From: G963668655 sp963668655
Lineage (GTDB): Bacteria; Myxococcota_A; SURF-8
DNA length: 64,000 bases
Assembly: GCA_963668655.2 (NCBI GenBank)
Contig: CAXXPQ010000003.1
Coordinates: 372,001-436,000, forward strand
Direction of reading: 5' to 3'
The notes under the pieces were generated by a model that did not search any database, had not been told where the DNA came from, and worked only from the letters and a program-made list of their open reading frames with translations. Made by a program: the position numbers and the translations under genes. This document shows, piece after piece, positions 46,401 through 54,449 of the stretch. Each line of letters begins with the position of its first letter. Positions within the stretch are counted from its first letter, which is position 1.

Positions 46401-46568
46401 GCGCGAAGCGGATTCCTCCGTGGCCGTTTCCGAGGCTGGAGGCGGAGTGTCCGGGACGGCCGGCGTGATTTCCGCTGCCGCGGGTCCGGGCAGAAGCGCC
46501 CCCAGAAACAATATCATACGGAAAATCCGGGTGATCGCGGCGCGTTGTGTGGATATCCTCAAACTCAT
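43452..46568 (-). CDS. tamA: Omp85-family outer-membrane assembly protein (TamA/BamA-like) with about seven POTRA repeats
   Basis: 1,038 residues from ATG 46568 (MSLRISTQRA). A signal peptide (RMILFLGALLPGPAAA) precedes about seven POTRA-like units, recognisable by their repeating beta-alpha pattern: LFQSGLFSQVKVF; IDGIDFAGNDTFP...FYGRRGFTDVQV; IQSITFQGD...YYRKAGFEEARI; VRFIGNRHYGLPE...FYQRRGYLNVSV; LENVRFRNN...FYRENGFLSCRI; IDYQGFRSLEKE...YAQEGFIHASV; ILVSGLQKT...LRIFQAVTL. The C-terminal about 370 residues form the D15-type barrel with the FKLGGRMSLRGFGEE motif (Omp85 signature region) and a terminal aromatic FSISLF. It starts 8 nt after the tamB stop, so it works as TamA; seven POTRAs exceed E. 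coli TamA (3) and BamA (5). Confidence 0.85.
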   Translation of the reverse strand: MSLRISTQRAAITRIFRMILFLGALLPGPAAAEITPAVPDTPPPASETATEESASRITIGAILYDIPENIQEPEFLQKLKEIQESSLLRTGDVFRSEQIQEEIRLLFQSGLFSQVKVFKENRNRRMDLRFLLVPKIRIDGIDFAGNDTFPSNTLMRAIRLRNADTFFEQDLEEEYRRIRAFYGRRGFTDVQVEAKQVPTQSRYHVNLLFRIAEGPFVKIQSITFQGDPFFRKRKLTGKFPLRKGQRVDVDRIREGIRKLKDYYRKAGFEEARIELQEENEADWRNSPLFKDGKVRIAISAGRKIRVRFIGNRHYGLPELRRALKLEKIDVISYGYGTLQRMRNELESFYQRRGYLNVSVRTSVLTKGKRRKYVTFNIHEGNRVKLENVRFRNNRKMKGKTLSKEFMAFIRDQLATEDEDDLRPPDTGVFDRNVYRFQERASKLPRRKLAQYARPEDLDTDEVFLPEVFEKAVQSLTLFYRENGFLSCRIEGPLRKFNGTGQRLTLTYTVAEGVQTRVRTIDYQGFRSLEKEKIREIVKIQPGNVLNDLAFDKKKREIEERYAQEGFIHASVKFSYTLAENDTVADVRVSVAEGPLVRIGNILVSGLQKTRKKTVLQELSFKKNDVYRPKKMEDSQYWLQKLRIFQAVTLKPWNPEKIEEIKAVVVSVRERNPGSFELSTGIATDDGVRAGLGFVYRNLGGLALEFHTRAKVNHRIPALLDDQFAKIYRRQALVDALERNISLGIYYPSIVGSHIGLRTDLVHLREQERAYGLDKNSLIFGFDTEPIRRLTLAQVNEIAYLDSLSTTLSAIREDEIIPPDGRTLEFSPKFQIVFDHRDNLFNPTKGILVSGLAEYFETIEGEINADLFRGSAAVSGYIPIPISRRIPVLRLTAKGGAIANVTSVETPADKRFKLGGRMSLRGFGEEAAYPADLTAVQKQEIRDEDIPSPGGDLFLLFKVDLRYPIYKSYYLGAFLDSGNLWIDPSNIDFRLDKYKNSAGGGVHYRTPVGDISLELGWNLNPNKELKEESWRLHFSISLF

Positions 46569-46576
46569 GCATACGC

Positions 46577-49500
46577 CTAAAAATCGAAATGGAACTTCAG
46601 ATCGACCCCCAGATTTCCCTGGGGCGCCAGCGAGTTGTTGTCCCATTGCCCGGAGACGGTGAAGTTTTTCATCCGATATTTGATCTCGAATTCCTGCTCT
46701 CCCTGGGTTTGCTGCTCTCCCAGGGATGTGGAATAGGTCAAGTATACCTTTTCGGCGATACGTTTGCCAACCACGAGCTTGGGAACGATGTTCGTTCCTC
46801 CGGTGGCCGTGGTCTGGGAATATTCGGAAGTCAGTCGGAATTCATCCAATTTGAACTGGGAACGGATCTGATCGTTCACACCGGATATGTCCGACAGGGC
46901 GTTCAGTCCGGTGACCATGCTGCCTTCCTGGTTCAGGCGGCTGGCCGGTTGGCCGATCAGCAGCAGGGATACGATATCCGTATGCGACAGCCCCGCGTCC
47001 GACGAAAGCAGGACGGTGGGTTTGTCCAGATTTCCCTTGATTTCCATGGAGATCAGGACGTTCTTTTCCTCCTCTTCCTCGATGTACCGCACGTGGGTTT
47101 CGGCCAGCAGGTCGAAGGTCGGATGGATGCGGGTGGGATCGACGAATTCCACCATCAGCCGGACGATTTCGAAGTCGTTGTTCTGGAAAAAGATTTTTCC
47201 CTTGTCGGTGGACAGCGTGTTCAACAGGCCCGGGTTTTTGTTGTCGCCCACAAGTTGAAGATCCGCCGTGAGGTTCAGTTCCGCCAGGTTGTTCTGGATG
47301 CGGATGGTGTCCTCGGCCTCGACGGAAACATTGAAGCGCAATTTCGGCGGATCGCCTTCTGTCTCCAGGTGTTTTTTGGGGCGTACGACATTGATGAGCT
47401 GATCCAGAAGCAGGGTTTTCTGCCAGCGAATGTTTTTGGTATAGGCCATTTCATCGACGCTCAGGCTACCATCGATGGTCAAGGGGAAACGATTGCCGGA
47501 GACGGCCAGCCAGCCCGAGAAAATCGGGATCATGTCCTCGCGTATGCCGATGGCCACGCGGTTCAGTTCCAGACGGATGGCGTTGTCCAGGATTTCCATC
47601 CGGGGAAGAGCCACGTTCAGCCATCCGGAAAGCTTCACGGCTCCCCCTCCATAGTTCAGCGAGATGTCGGAAAGGTTGATGCGGTTTGCGTCGAAACGCA
47701 ATGTTCCCTTCAGGTTTTCCAGGGGACTTTCCAGGGATTTCAGGGTAAGCATGCCCTGCCGGAAGGAGGTTTCACCGGCGATGGCGAATTTGTCCCAGTT
47801 GCCGGAAAGCGTCAGATCGAAGTCCACCGGGCCCTGGCCGTCCTGGATTTCTTCGCTGTAAAGCGCCAGGAATTCGAGATTGGTCCGGCCTTCGAAGATG
47901 GCGTTCAGCGTTCCGTCCAGATCGACATCCCCCCGCGTCTCGAAGGCCAGTTTCTTTCCTTTGACTTTCACGGGATCCAGTCGGAACAGCCGATTTGCAT
48001 AGACCACCTGCGTCGGTTCCTGCGTTTCCAGCGTCATTCCGGACAGTTTGGCGCTTAGAGCTTGAATGGAGGCCTCCCCGCTGGCGGCTTCGATGGCATT
48101 CAGGGGGGCCTTCATGCTTGCTTCGCCGGTGAAAACTCCGTTTTCCAGATCGAGACTCAACAGACGGCGGGTGACGAAGCGGAAGGGGAAGCGTTCGAAG
48201 CGCGCCTTGGCGGATACGTTGCCCGGGCCTGTAAAGCGGAAATCCACCTCGGCCTGCAACGAATCGTCGAAAAAATGGCCATTCAGATTGGCGTATCGCC
48301 GGGTCAGTTCCAGATGGAGTTCGGACGGCGGCAGCGTTTGCCCGTCCACCAGCAGGCGATCCCAGTACATTCCTGCCTGTAAGACGGCATCGTCGAGCTT
48401 CCCCTGAATCCGCCCATCCAGCCGGAAATTTCCTTCCGCCTTTTCGAAGAGGAAGCTCAGAAGGTCGAGGCGGTTGAGGGGAAAATCAGTGGAGTGAATA
48501 CGGAGATCCAGGTCTTTCCAGTTCGTAACGGTTCCATCCACCCAGACACGGCTGTCTCCAAGGCCTGCCTCCGCCAGGTCGATGGTGACCCGATTGTTTT
48601 CCAGCGAGGCTTCGATGCGGCCTTTCTCGAAGGTTTGGCGGCTCGATGTGAATTCCGGGAGCACGAAACGGGCCGAGCCGTCGAAATGTCCGAACGGGCC
48701 GTAGAACGTGCCGCTTCCCACCAATCTTCCGGCAAGGACGCCTTCCAGTTTATCTTCCAGACCGAGAATTCGAATCAGGTCGCGGACGGCCAGTCCGTCG
48801 GTGGCCATGTCGATGGCCATGAAGGTCGGTGTCTTGTTGAAATCGAAACGGATATTGGTGTGATAAGTGGAGGCACCTTTACGAAAAGAAGCGTTGGCAA
48901 AACGCAACTCGTTGTTCTTCAACAGGATATCCGTTCGCATGTCTCCCAGGGCCAGTCCCTCGATGACGTAATCCTTGGCTTCCAGCCAGGCTTTCAGATC
49001 GGTTTCTCCCTGGTCGATGTCGATGGCGACCGAAAGCCGGGCCAGGCCTTTCATGTCGAGCCCCACGAGGGGGGAAATGTCCTCGAAACGCAGGTGCTCG
49101 GAGGTGTATTCCATATGGAAAACCTCGTCGAATCCGAAATAGACGATGGGCACCTTGATGACGGTATCCCGGATATACACGGTTCCCGAGTGGATGGCGA
49201 AATGATCCTTGTCCACCCGCAGGCCCAGATCCGCGATTCCCTGGGGCACGCCGACAACCAGCGTATCCGGCTTTCGAATTGTGTACCCTACGGAATGGGT
49301 CTGGTGATCCCTCACGTTCAATTTCGTCCGCCCGTCCATCCGAAACGGCGCTAGCGTTCCGGACATGCGGGCCGGTCCCGTGTGATATTGAAAGGTTTTG
49401 GAGTGCAGGTCGGAGACGTTGGTCAGAATATGGCCCAGTTCTACGTTTTCCAGTCGAACGGAAACATCGATGGGATATGAATCCTGGAAAAGGACTTCCG

Positions 49501-50545
49501 CCCGCTCTATGGAAATCAATCCTTCGGCGAAATGCAGCTTGCTGCCGGACAACCAGGCGCCTTCCTTGTTGACCCTGAAGGTCAGTTCGGCGTTCTCGAC
49601 GCGTTGCTGATTTACCCAGCCGTCCTTGATATCCAGATTTCCGGAGACTTCCGGTTTGGAGATACTGCCGCCGATCGCCGCCGTGAGATTGGCGGTTCCC
49701 TTCATTTTCGGGAGCATGGGGGCGATGCGGGAGAGCTGTTCCAGGGGCAGGACCAGGGAGAACCGCAGTTCGCCCTCTCCTTCGACTCGCTTCCGGATGT
49801 TTCCCTTCAGATTCAACTCGATGTCCGGAGAGAAGAAAACGACATCCTGGATATCCAGAAAGTTGTCGATATAACCGGCCTTGACGGAAAGGGTATTGAT
49901 GGGAAGCCGGAGTTCCTTGGTTTCGATCCGTCCTTTTCCTGTTTCCAATGCGATGTGGTACACGCCGTCTTTGTAGCGACTGCTGAAATTGATGTCTTCA
50001 AGGAAGGATTCCCGGTCCGATTCGAGTCGCAATTCGATTTCGCCATCGAGAATCTGAACTTTCTTCAGAGCGATCAGCGACGGTAGATCGAAAGAGCTTG
50101 CGGTGGATTTCGAGGCGTCGTTTCCAAAGCCGCTTAGGAAGGATTTTTCTAAAACGATGCGCGGCTTGCGGATGGTCAGATCTCGGACGATCAGGTGATT
50201 GTAAAACAACTGGATGGGTTGCAGGGCGATGAAAATCTCTTCCGCGTCGAACGTTCCGCCTTGTCGGAATCTCACGAAGGGGTGTTTGATCCGCAATCCG
50301 AAATTCAGAAAGTCCAGTTGAAGTTCCGCCCGGATCTCGGGACCGTCGATGGTTTTCAGGAAACGATTGGCCGAACGAATGAGAAACTCCGAACCGAAAC
50401 GGCTGGCCAGAATTCCGGTGGTCAGAATTCCCAACAGAGAAAACAGGGAAAAAAGCATGAGAACACGCCCACGCAGCGAAAATCCGCCACTGCGAACCGG
50501 CTCTCCCCCCGTCTCGTTTTTCTCCCCATTATGATCCGAATCCAC
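46577..50545 (-). CDS. tamB: TamB-like translocation and assembly / lipid-transfer protein
   Basis: 1,322 residues starting at GTG 50545. One N-terminal membrane anchor (VLMLFSLFSLLGILTTGILAS, about residues 29-49), a long series of beta-rich AsmA/TamB-type repeats (for example LTIRKPRIVLEKS, VWVDGTVTNWKDLDLRI, LKGTLRFDANRINLSDI), and the conserved C-terminal DUF490 region with DIVSLLLIGQPASRLNQEG and LVVGKRIAEKVYLTYSTSLGEQQ. Members of this family bridge the periplasm and are linked to outer-membrane protein assembly or phospholipid transport. Directly followed by tamA on the same strand. Confidence 0.9.
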   Translation of the reverse strand: MDSDHNGEKNETGGEPVRSGGFSLRGRVLMLFSLFSLLGILTTGILASRFGSEFLIRSANRFLKTIDGPEIRAELQLDFLNFGLRIKHPFVRFRQGGTFDAEEIFIALQPIQLFYNHLIVRDLTIRKPRIVLEKSFLSGFGNDASKSTASSFDLPSLIALKKVQILDGEIELRLESDRESFLEDINFSSRYKDGVYHIALETGKGRIETKELRLPINTLSVKAGYIDNFLDIQDVVFFSPDIELNLKGNIRKRVEGEGELRFSLVLPLEQLSRIAPMLPKMKGTANLTAAIGGSISKPEVSGNLDIKDGWVNQQRVENAELTFRVNKEGAWLSGSKLHFAEGLISIERAEVLFQDSYPIDVSVRLENVELGHILTNVSDLHSKTFQYHTGPARMSGTLAPFRMDGRTKLNVRDHQTHSVGYTIRKPDTLVVGVPQGIADLGLRVDKDHFAIHSGTVYIRDTVIKVPIVYFGFDEVFHMEYTSEHLRFEDISPLVGLDMKGLARLSVAIDIDQGETDLKAWLEAKDYVIEGLALGDMRTDILLKNNELRFANASFRKGASTYHTNIRFDFNKTPTFMAIDMATDGLAVRDLIRILGLEDKLEGVLAGRLVGSGTFYGPFGHFDGSARFVLPEFTSSRQTFEKGRIEASLENNRVTIDLAEAGLGDSRVWVDGTVTNWKDLDLRIHSTDFPLNRLDLLSFLFEKAEGNFRLDGRIQGKLDDAVLQAGMYWDRLLVDGQTLPPSELHLELTRRYANLNGHFFDDSLQAEVDFRFTGPGNVSAKARFERFPFRFVTRRLLSLDLENGVFTGEASMKAPLNAIEAASGEASIQALSAKLSGMTLETQEPTQVVYANRLFRLDPVKVKGKKLAFETRGDVDLDGTLNAIFEGRTNLEFLALYSEEIQDGQGPVDFDLTLSGNWDKFAIAGETSFRQGMLTLKSLESPLENLKGTLRFDANRINLSDISLNYGGGAVKLSGWLNVALPRMEILDNAIRLELNRVAIGIREDMIPIFSGWLAVSGNRFPLTIDGSLSVDEMAYTKNIRWQKTLLLDQLINVVRPKKHLETEGDPPKLRFNVSVEAEDTIRIQNNLAELNLTADLQLVGDNKNPGLLNTLSTDKGKIFFQNNDFEIVRLMVEFVDPTRIHPTFDLLAETHVRYIEEEEEKNVLISMEIKGNLDKPTVLLSSDAGLSHTDIVSLLLIGQPASRLNQEGSMVTGLNALSDISGVNDQIRSQFKLDEFRLTSEYSQTTATGGTNIVPKLVVGKRIAEKVYLTYSTSLGEQQTQGEQEFEIKYRMKNFTVSGQWDNNSLAPQGNLGVDLKFHFDF

Positions 50546-50678
50546 GCTGATTCCGACTGCCTGAGAATGTTGGCTGGATACAAAGGACGACCCCAGCCGT
50601 CTGGTCGCCGGGGCATTTTACCACAATCCACTGGATTTGAGTGTTCAATTCGTGCCGAAATGTAAAGAAATCAGATGG

Positions 50679-52457
50679 TTACTCGTAGAAACGGTCCAGG
50701 ATGTCGCTGTATTTCTTGTCGATGAATTCCCGCTTCAGTTTCAGGGTTCCCGTCAACTCTCCGCCTTCCTGGGAAAACAGATGCTGGAGAATATGGAATT
50801 TTTTTATGGTTTCCGGACTGGAAAGATCCTTGTTGCGAAGTTGAATCCGGCTTTCGATCAGACGCTTGATTTCCGGTTTCTGAATCAGATCCTCGTACTT
50901 CCGGAATGGGACGCCGTTTTCGTTCGCCCACTGGGTGATATTGTCCTCGTTCAGGGTAATCAGGGCGGACAGGAAATTCCGCCGGTCTCCATGAACGTAG
51001 ACCTGATCAATATACGGGTCCGATTTGATGTGATTCTCGATATTGGCCGGGGCGATGTTTTTGCCGCCGGAGGTGATGAGAATGTCTTTCTTGCGATCCG
51101 TGATTTTCAGAAAACCGTCCTCGTCGGTTTCTCCGATATCGCCGGTGTGCAGCCAGCCATCGACAAGAACTTCCTCCGTGGCCTTTTTGTTGTTCCGGTA
51201 TTCGTTCATCACCGTAGGCCCCTGGACCAGGATCTCTCCGTCCTCGGCGAAACGAACCTGAACGTCTTTCAGCGGTTTTCCCACGGACCCGATGCGGTAA
51301 TCGTCCGGACGGTTCATGGTCACCGCTCCGGCCAGTTCCGTCATGCCGTAGGCTTCCAGAATCCGGAAACCCACGGAGTTGAAGAATTCGCCGATTTCCT
51401 GCCCGAGGGGCGCCCCGGAGGAAACCAGGTATTTAACGCGCTGCCCGAAGTTTTCCCGAAAGCGATCGAAGAAAATCCGCTTTGCGATCGTATACTTGGC
51501 GTTTTGTACGAACGGCAGGGGCTGTTTTCTTTCCAGGAGCATGCTGGTTTCCCGGCCGACCTTCAGGCACCATTTCATCAGGTGCTGTTGCACCTTCATC
51601 TTGCGATCCACTTCCCGCAGGACGTTCGAGTAGATTTTCTCATAGATCCGAGGCACCGCCGCGATGATGTGAGGCCGGATGTCCTGGAGATTTTCCAGCA
51701 TCCGTTCGTAGCTTTCCGCCAGGGCCAGTTGGATTCCCGTGGAAATGTTCAGAAATTCGATCACCCGGCCGAAAATGTGTGCCAGCGGCAGGAACAGGAG
51801 CGTAATTTCCGCCTCGTGGAGGGGAACCACCTCCGTGATGAGATCCTGTTCGGCCAGCAATTGACGGTGGGCATGGACCACGCCCCGTTGGGGGCCGGAA
51901 CTGCCGGAGGTGTAAACGATCGTCGCCGGATCGTCCAGCGTCACGTCCAGGGAATGTTCCTCATACCAGCCTGCCGGCTGCTTGCGTCCAAGTTCCACCA
52001 CGTCCGAAAGGGAAACGATATCGCTGTCGTCGTCCTGGGAGGGGCCTTCGATCAGGATGATTTTCTTCAGGGCGGGAAGATTCTCTCGGATTTCCAACAC
52101 CTTATCCAAAAGGGCCAGATTCTCGACCACCAGAAATTCCGCGCCGCTGTTGGTCAGAACATATTCCACGTCCCGGGAGGGAGTGGTGGGGTAGACCGGG
52201 ACGGTCACACCGCCCGCGCCCAGGATCGCGAGATCGCAGAAAATCCATTCGACGCGTGTCGTGCTGAAGATGGCGACCCGATTACCTTTTTCGACTCCCA
52301 GCGCTCCCATTCCCTGGGAGATGAAGCGCACGGAATCGTAATAACGTTTCCAGGAAATCTCGACCCAGCGGCCGCCGCCACGCTTGAGCAGGGCGGTGGC
52401 AGTGGCGGATTGTTGGACGCGCCAGTGAAACATTTCGTTGATACTGTTGAATCCCAT
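50679..52457 (-). CDS. Long-chain acyl-CoA synthetase (AMP-forming)
   Basis: 592 residues from ATG 52457 (MGFNSINEMF), GGGAG upstream. It activates fatty acids to acyl-CoA through an acyl-adenylate. Motifs: P-loop TIVYTSGSSGPQRGVVHAH, the A-motif AYGMTELAGAVTMN, adenylate-binding WLHTGDIGETDEDGF and TDRKKDILITSGGKNIAP. The frame continues upstream to 53225 only as the reverse shadow of the coiled-coil/kinase gene, so that longer version is rejected. A promoter is present at 52506-52534. The product is of the eukaryote-like FACS (FAA1) subgroup with no membrane segment. Confidence 0.92.
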   Translation of the reverse strand: MGFNSINEMFHWRVQQSATATALLKRGGGRWVEISWKRYYDSVRFISQGMGALGVEKGNRVAIFSTTRVEWIFCDLAILGAGGVTVPVYPTTPSRDVEYVLTNSGAEFLVVENLALLDKVLEIRENLPALKKIILIEGPSQDDDSDIVSLSDVVELGRKQPAGWYEEHSLDVTLDDPATIVYTSGSSGPQRGVVHAHRQLLAEQDLITEVVPLHEAEITLLFLPLAHIFGRVIEFLNISTGIQLALAESYERMLENLQDIRPHIIAAVPRIYEKIYSNVLREVDRKMKVQQHLMKWCLKVGRETSMLLERKQPLPFVQNAKYTIAKRIFFDRFRENFGQRVKYLVSSGAPLGQEIGEFFNSVGFRILEAYGMTELAGAVTMNRPDDYRIGSVGKPLKDVQVRFAEDGEILVQGPTVMNEYRNNKKATEEVLVDGWLHTGDIGETDEDGFLKITDRKKDILITSGGKNIAPANIENHIKSDPYIDQVYVHGDRRNFLSALITLNEDNITQWANENGVPFRKYEDLIQKPEIKRLIESRIQLRNKDLSSPETIKKFHILQHLFSQEGGELTGTLKLKREFIDKKYSDILDRFYE

Positions 52458-52505
52458 TATGCAACTCCCGAAAAGAGAACGTCGTTTCACCGATTTCAAC
52501 CGGAA

Positions 52506-52534
52506 ATTGAAGCACAGCCCCCGCCGAAAGTCAA
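52506..52534 (-). promoter_or_regulatory. Promoter of the acyl-CoA synthetase gene
   Basis: Minus strand: -35 TTGACT (52529-52534), 17-nt spacer, -10 TTCAAT (52506-52511), about 50 nt before ATG 52457. Confidence 0.5.
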
Positions 52535-52585
52535 CAAAGGTCGGAAACAACCCCTTCCCATCGCTATGGCGATGGCGGGGTGGGA

Positions 52586-52614
52586 TTGACAGAAACCGAA
52601 TTTTAATGTTAAAT
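52586..52614 (+). promoter_or_regulatory. Promoter of the coiled-coil/polyprenol-kinase-like gene
   Basis: Perfect -35 TTGACA (52586-52591), 17-nt spacer, -10 TTAAAT (52609-52614), about 75 nt before ATG 52689. It forms a divergent pair with 52506-52534. Confidence 0.55.
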
Positions 52615-52688
52615 GAACGCCTTCTTTGTCGTGGACGGTCTCTTTTATCAACGCCTGCGGATTCTCCGCCCTTGCAAGGAACGCATCC

Positions 52689-53756
52689 ATGGAAGCCGCC
52701 ATCTCCCGGGAAATTTTGCTGCACCAGCAGATCAGTGAACTGATGTCCGACCTCAAACGCTTCGTGACCGACATCCAGAATCCTCAGATAAACGACAGCT
52801 CCTGGCTGGAGGAAGCCCATCGTTATTGTCAGGAACTGGCTCGGCGACTGGCCGAACTCCAGCGGGAATTCCAATCGACCCTGGCGGATACGAAGGATTC
52901 GCTGAGCGATTCCCTGGAGGAACTGGGCGATTCCATCCGCGCCTATTCCCGCGAAGTTCAGGAATCCTTCGAACAATCCTTGGAGGAACTGCGGGAGAGC
53001 CTGCGGACGTACGCCAGGGAACTGGCCGAACGACCCAACGTGCGGAAACTGAAGGATCTGTACGACTCCATGGCGGGCGGCTATGAGGAATTGCTGGTCA
53101 CCTTGCGCGAAATGAAGGTCAAGGGCGTCCGGGAGCAATCCCGAAGCGCCTATCTGAAACCCATCAACTATTCCCGGAACCTGTTTCACGTCGCCAACGC
53201 CATGATGGGCGTATTGCTGTACCAATGGGTGCTTTCACGCTCCGACGTGATATGGATCATGGGAATTCTCTGCTCCACCGCGATCATCTTGGAAATCACC
53301 CGCCGCATGAGCGAATCCTGGAACACCTTCCTGGTGGAAAAGGTCTTCGGCAAGGTGGCGCGCCCCTTCGAGCGCCATCACGTGAATTCGTCCACGTACT
53401 TCACTCTGTCCCTGCTGATCGTCTGCACGCTTTTCGACCGCCCCGTCGCCCAAGTGGGCGTCTTGATTCTTGGACTGGCGGATCCGGCCGCAACGATCTC
53501 CGGCAAAAAGTGGGGCCGGCGGAAACTGTACCGGGACAAGAGCATCGTGGGAACGGCGGCGTTTCTTCTGGTGGGGACGATGGCCGCCTTCGTGTTCATG
53601 TCGTTGGCGCTTCCGTCGATTCCCCTCGGCACGGCGCTTGGATACGCCTTCGCCATCGCCGCCGCCGGGGCTCTGGCCGAAGTGCTGACCACCCGCGTGG
53701 ACGACAATTTCACCGTTCCCATCGCCGCGGCGTCCATGGCCTATCTGCTGTTCTGA
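52689..53756 (+). CDS. Coiled-coil protein fused to a dolichol/polyprenol-kinase-like membrane domain
   Basis: 355 residues from ATG 52689 (MEAAISREIL), AAGGAAC upstream. Residues about 1-150 are hydrophilic and strongly heptad-like with repeating Ser/Leu/Glu (SLSDSLEELGDSIRAYSREV), a probable coiled coil. Residues about 160-355 carry about 6-7 hydrophobic segments with the CTP-dependent lipid-kinase signatures of the SEC59/VTE5 family: LGLADPAATISGKKWGRRKL, KSIVGTAAFLLVGTM, ALAEVLTTRVDDNFTVPI. Likely phosphorylates a polyprenol, phytol or diacylglycerol-like alcohol. The fusion to a long coiled coil is unusual to me. It may be a two-domain gene specific to this lineage. Confidence 0.75.
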   Translation: MEAAISREILLHQQISELMSDLKRFVTDIQNPQINDSSWLEEAHRYCQELARRLAELQREFQSTLADTKDSLSDSLEELGDSIRAYSREVQESFEQSLEELRESLRTYARELAERPNVRKLKDLYDSMAGGYEELLVTLREMKVKGVREQSRSAYLKPINYSRNLFHVANAMMGVLLYQWVLSRSDVIWIMGILCSTAIILEITRRMSESWNTFLVEKVFGKVARPFERHHVNSSTYFTLSLLIVCTLFDRPVAQVGVLILGLADPAATISGKKWGRRKLYRDKSIVGTAAFLLVGTMAAFVFMSLALPSIPLGTALGYAFAIAAAGALAEVLTTRVDDNFTVPIAAASMAYLLF

Positions 53757-53888
53757 TTTCCGGCCATTCCCATAGCGTTCCCTCGGGCGCGCGAAACGTT
53801 CCCCGAACCTGCGGGGATGCTTCCGCCACCGGGAAATGAAGCGGCCTCCACCATCCTTCTCGGAAACCCGTAGGAAAGGTTCGTCCGC

Positions 53889-54437
53889 ATGTTCGATCGG
53901 TATGAAGAGTTGATGGCCAAGGTGGACCGGACGGTGGAGGATCTGGAAAAACGGCACCGGGAACACCTGGTTTGCATGCCCGGCTGCGATGCCTGTTGCC
54001 GGGAATGGCTGAGCTTCTATCCCGTGGAAATCGCCTATATTTCATTATGGGTGGCACGTCAGAAAGCAGCCTTGCAAGAGGAAATCTCGAAACGGCTGGA
54101 AATCGCCCGGGAGACACCCCGTTCGGGAGGCTGCCCGCTGCTGAAGGACGGCCGCTGTCTCGCCTATCCGGTTCGTCCCTTGCTCTGTCGCAGCCACGGC
54201 CTGCTGCTGAACGTCGCCGATCCGGGACATCCCCCCGAACCGGTGCGCTCCTGCGAGTTGAATTATCGAGATACGGATCCGAGCGTTTTCGATCCGTCCC
54301 AGTGCATCAACCAGAACCTGCTGTCCTCGCTGTTATTCCACGTGAATGGATTGTTCGCCCGTGAAGCCGGTCTTTCGCCGGATTTGCGCCTGGACCTGAC
54401 GGCGCTGGAACATTTTTCCGTGGATTTCGTGGAATGA
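53889..54437 (+). CDS. YkgJ-family Cys-cluster (Fe-S/Zn binding) protein
   Basis: 182 residues, function unknown. The Cys pattern of the YkgJ/UPF0153 family is clear: CMPGCDACCREW near residue 32, then CPLLKDGRCLAYPVRPLLCRSHGL (about 80-103). These are presumed metal ligands, Zn or Fe-S. ATG 53889 follows GGAAAGG. It stands between the kinase-like gene and convergent wecE, and nothing in the context assigns a role. Confidence 0.85.
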   Translation: MFDRYEELMAKVDRTVEDLEKRHREHLVCMPGCDACCREWLSFYPVEIAYISLWVARQKAALQEEISKRLEIARETPRSGGCPLLKDGRCLAYPVRPLLCRSHGLLLNVADPGHPPEPVRSCELNYRDTDPSVFDPSQCINQNLLSSLLFHVNGLFAREAGLSPDLRLDLTALEHFSVDFVE

Positions 54438-54449
54438 CGGACGTTTTCG

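Noticed and set aside
52458..53225. N-terminal extension (about 256 residues) of the acyl-CoA synthetase frame
   Set aside because: It is the reverse of the coiled-coil/kinase gene; the family start, ribosome site and promoter all place the start at 52457.
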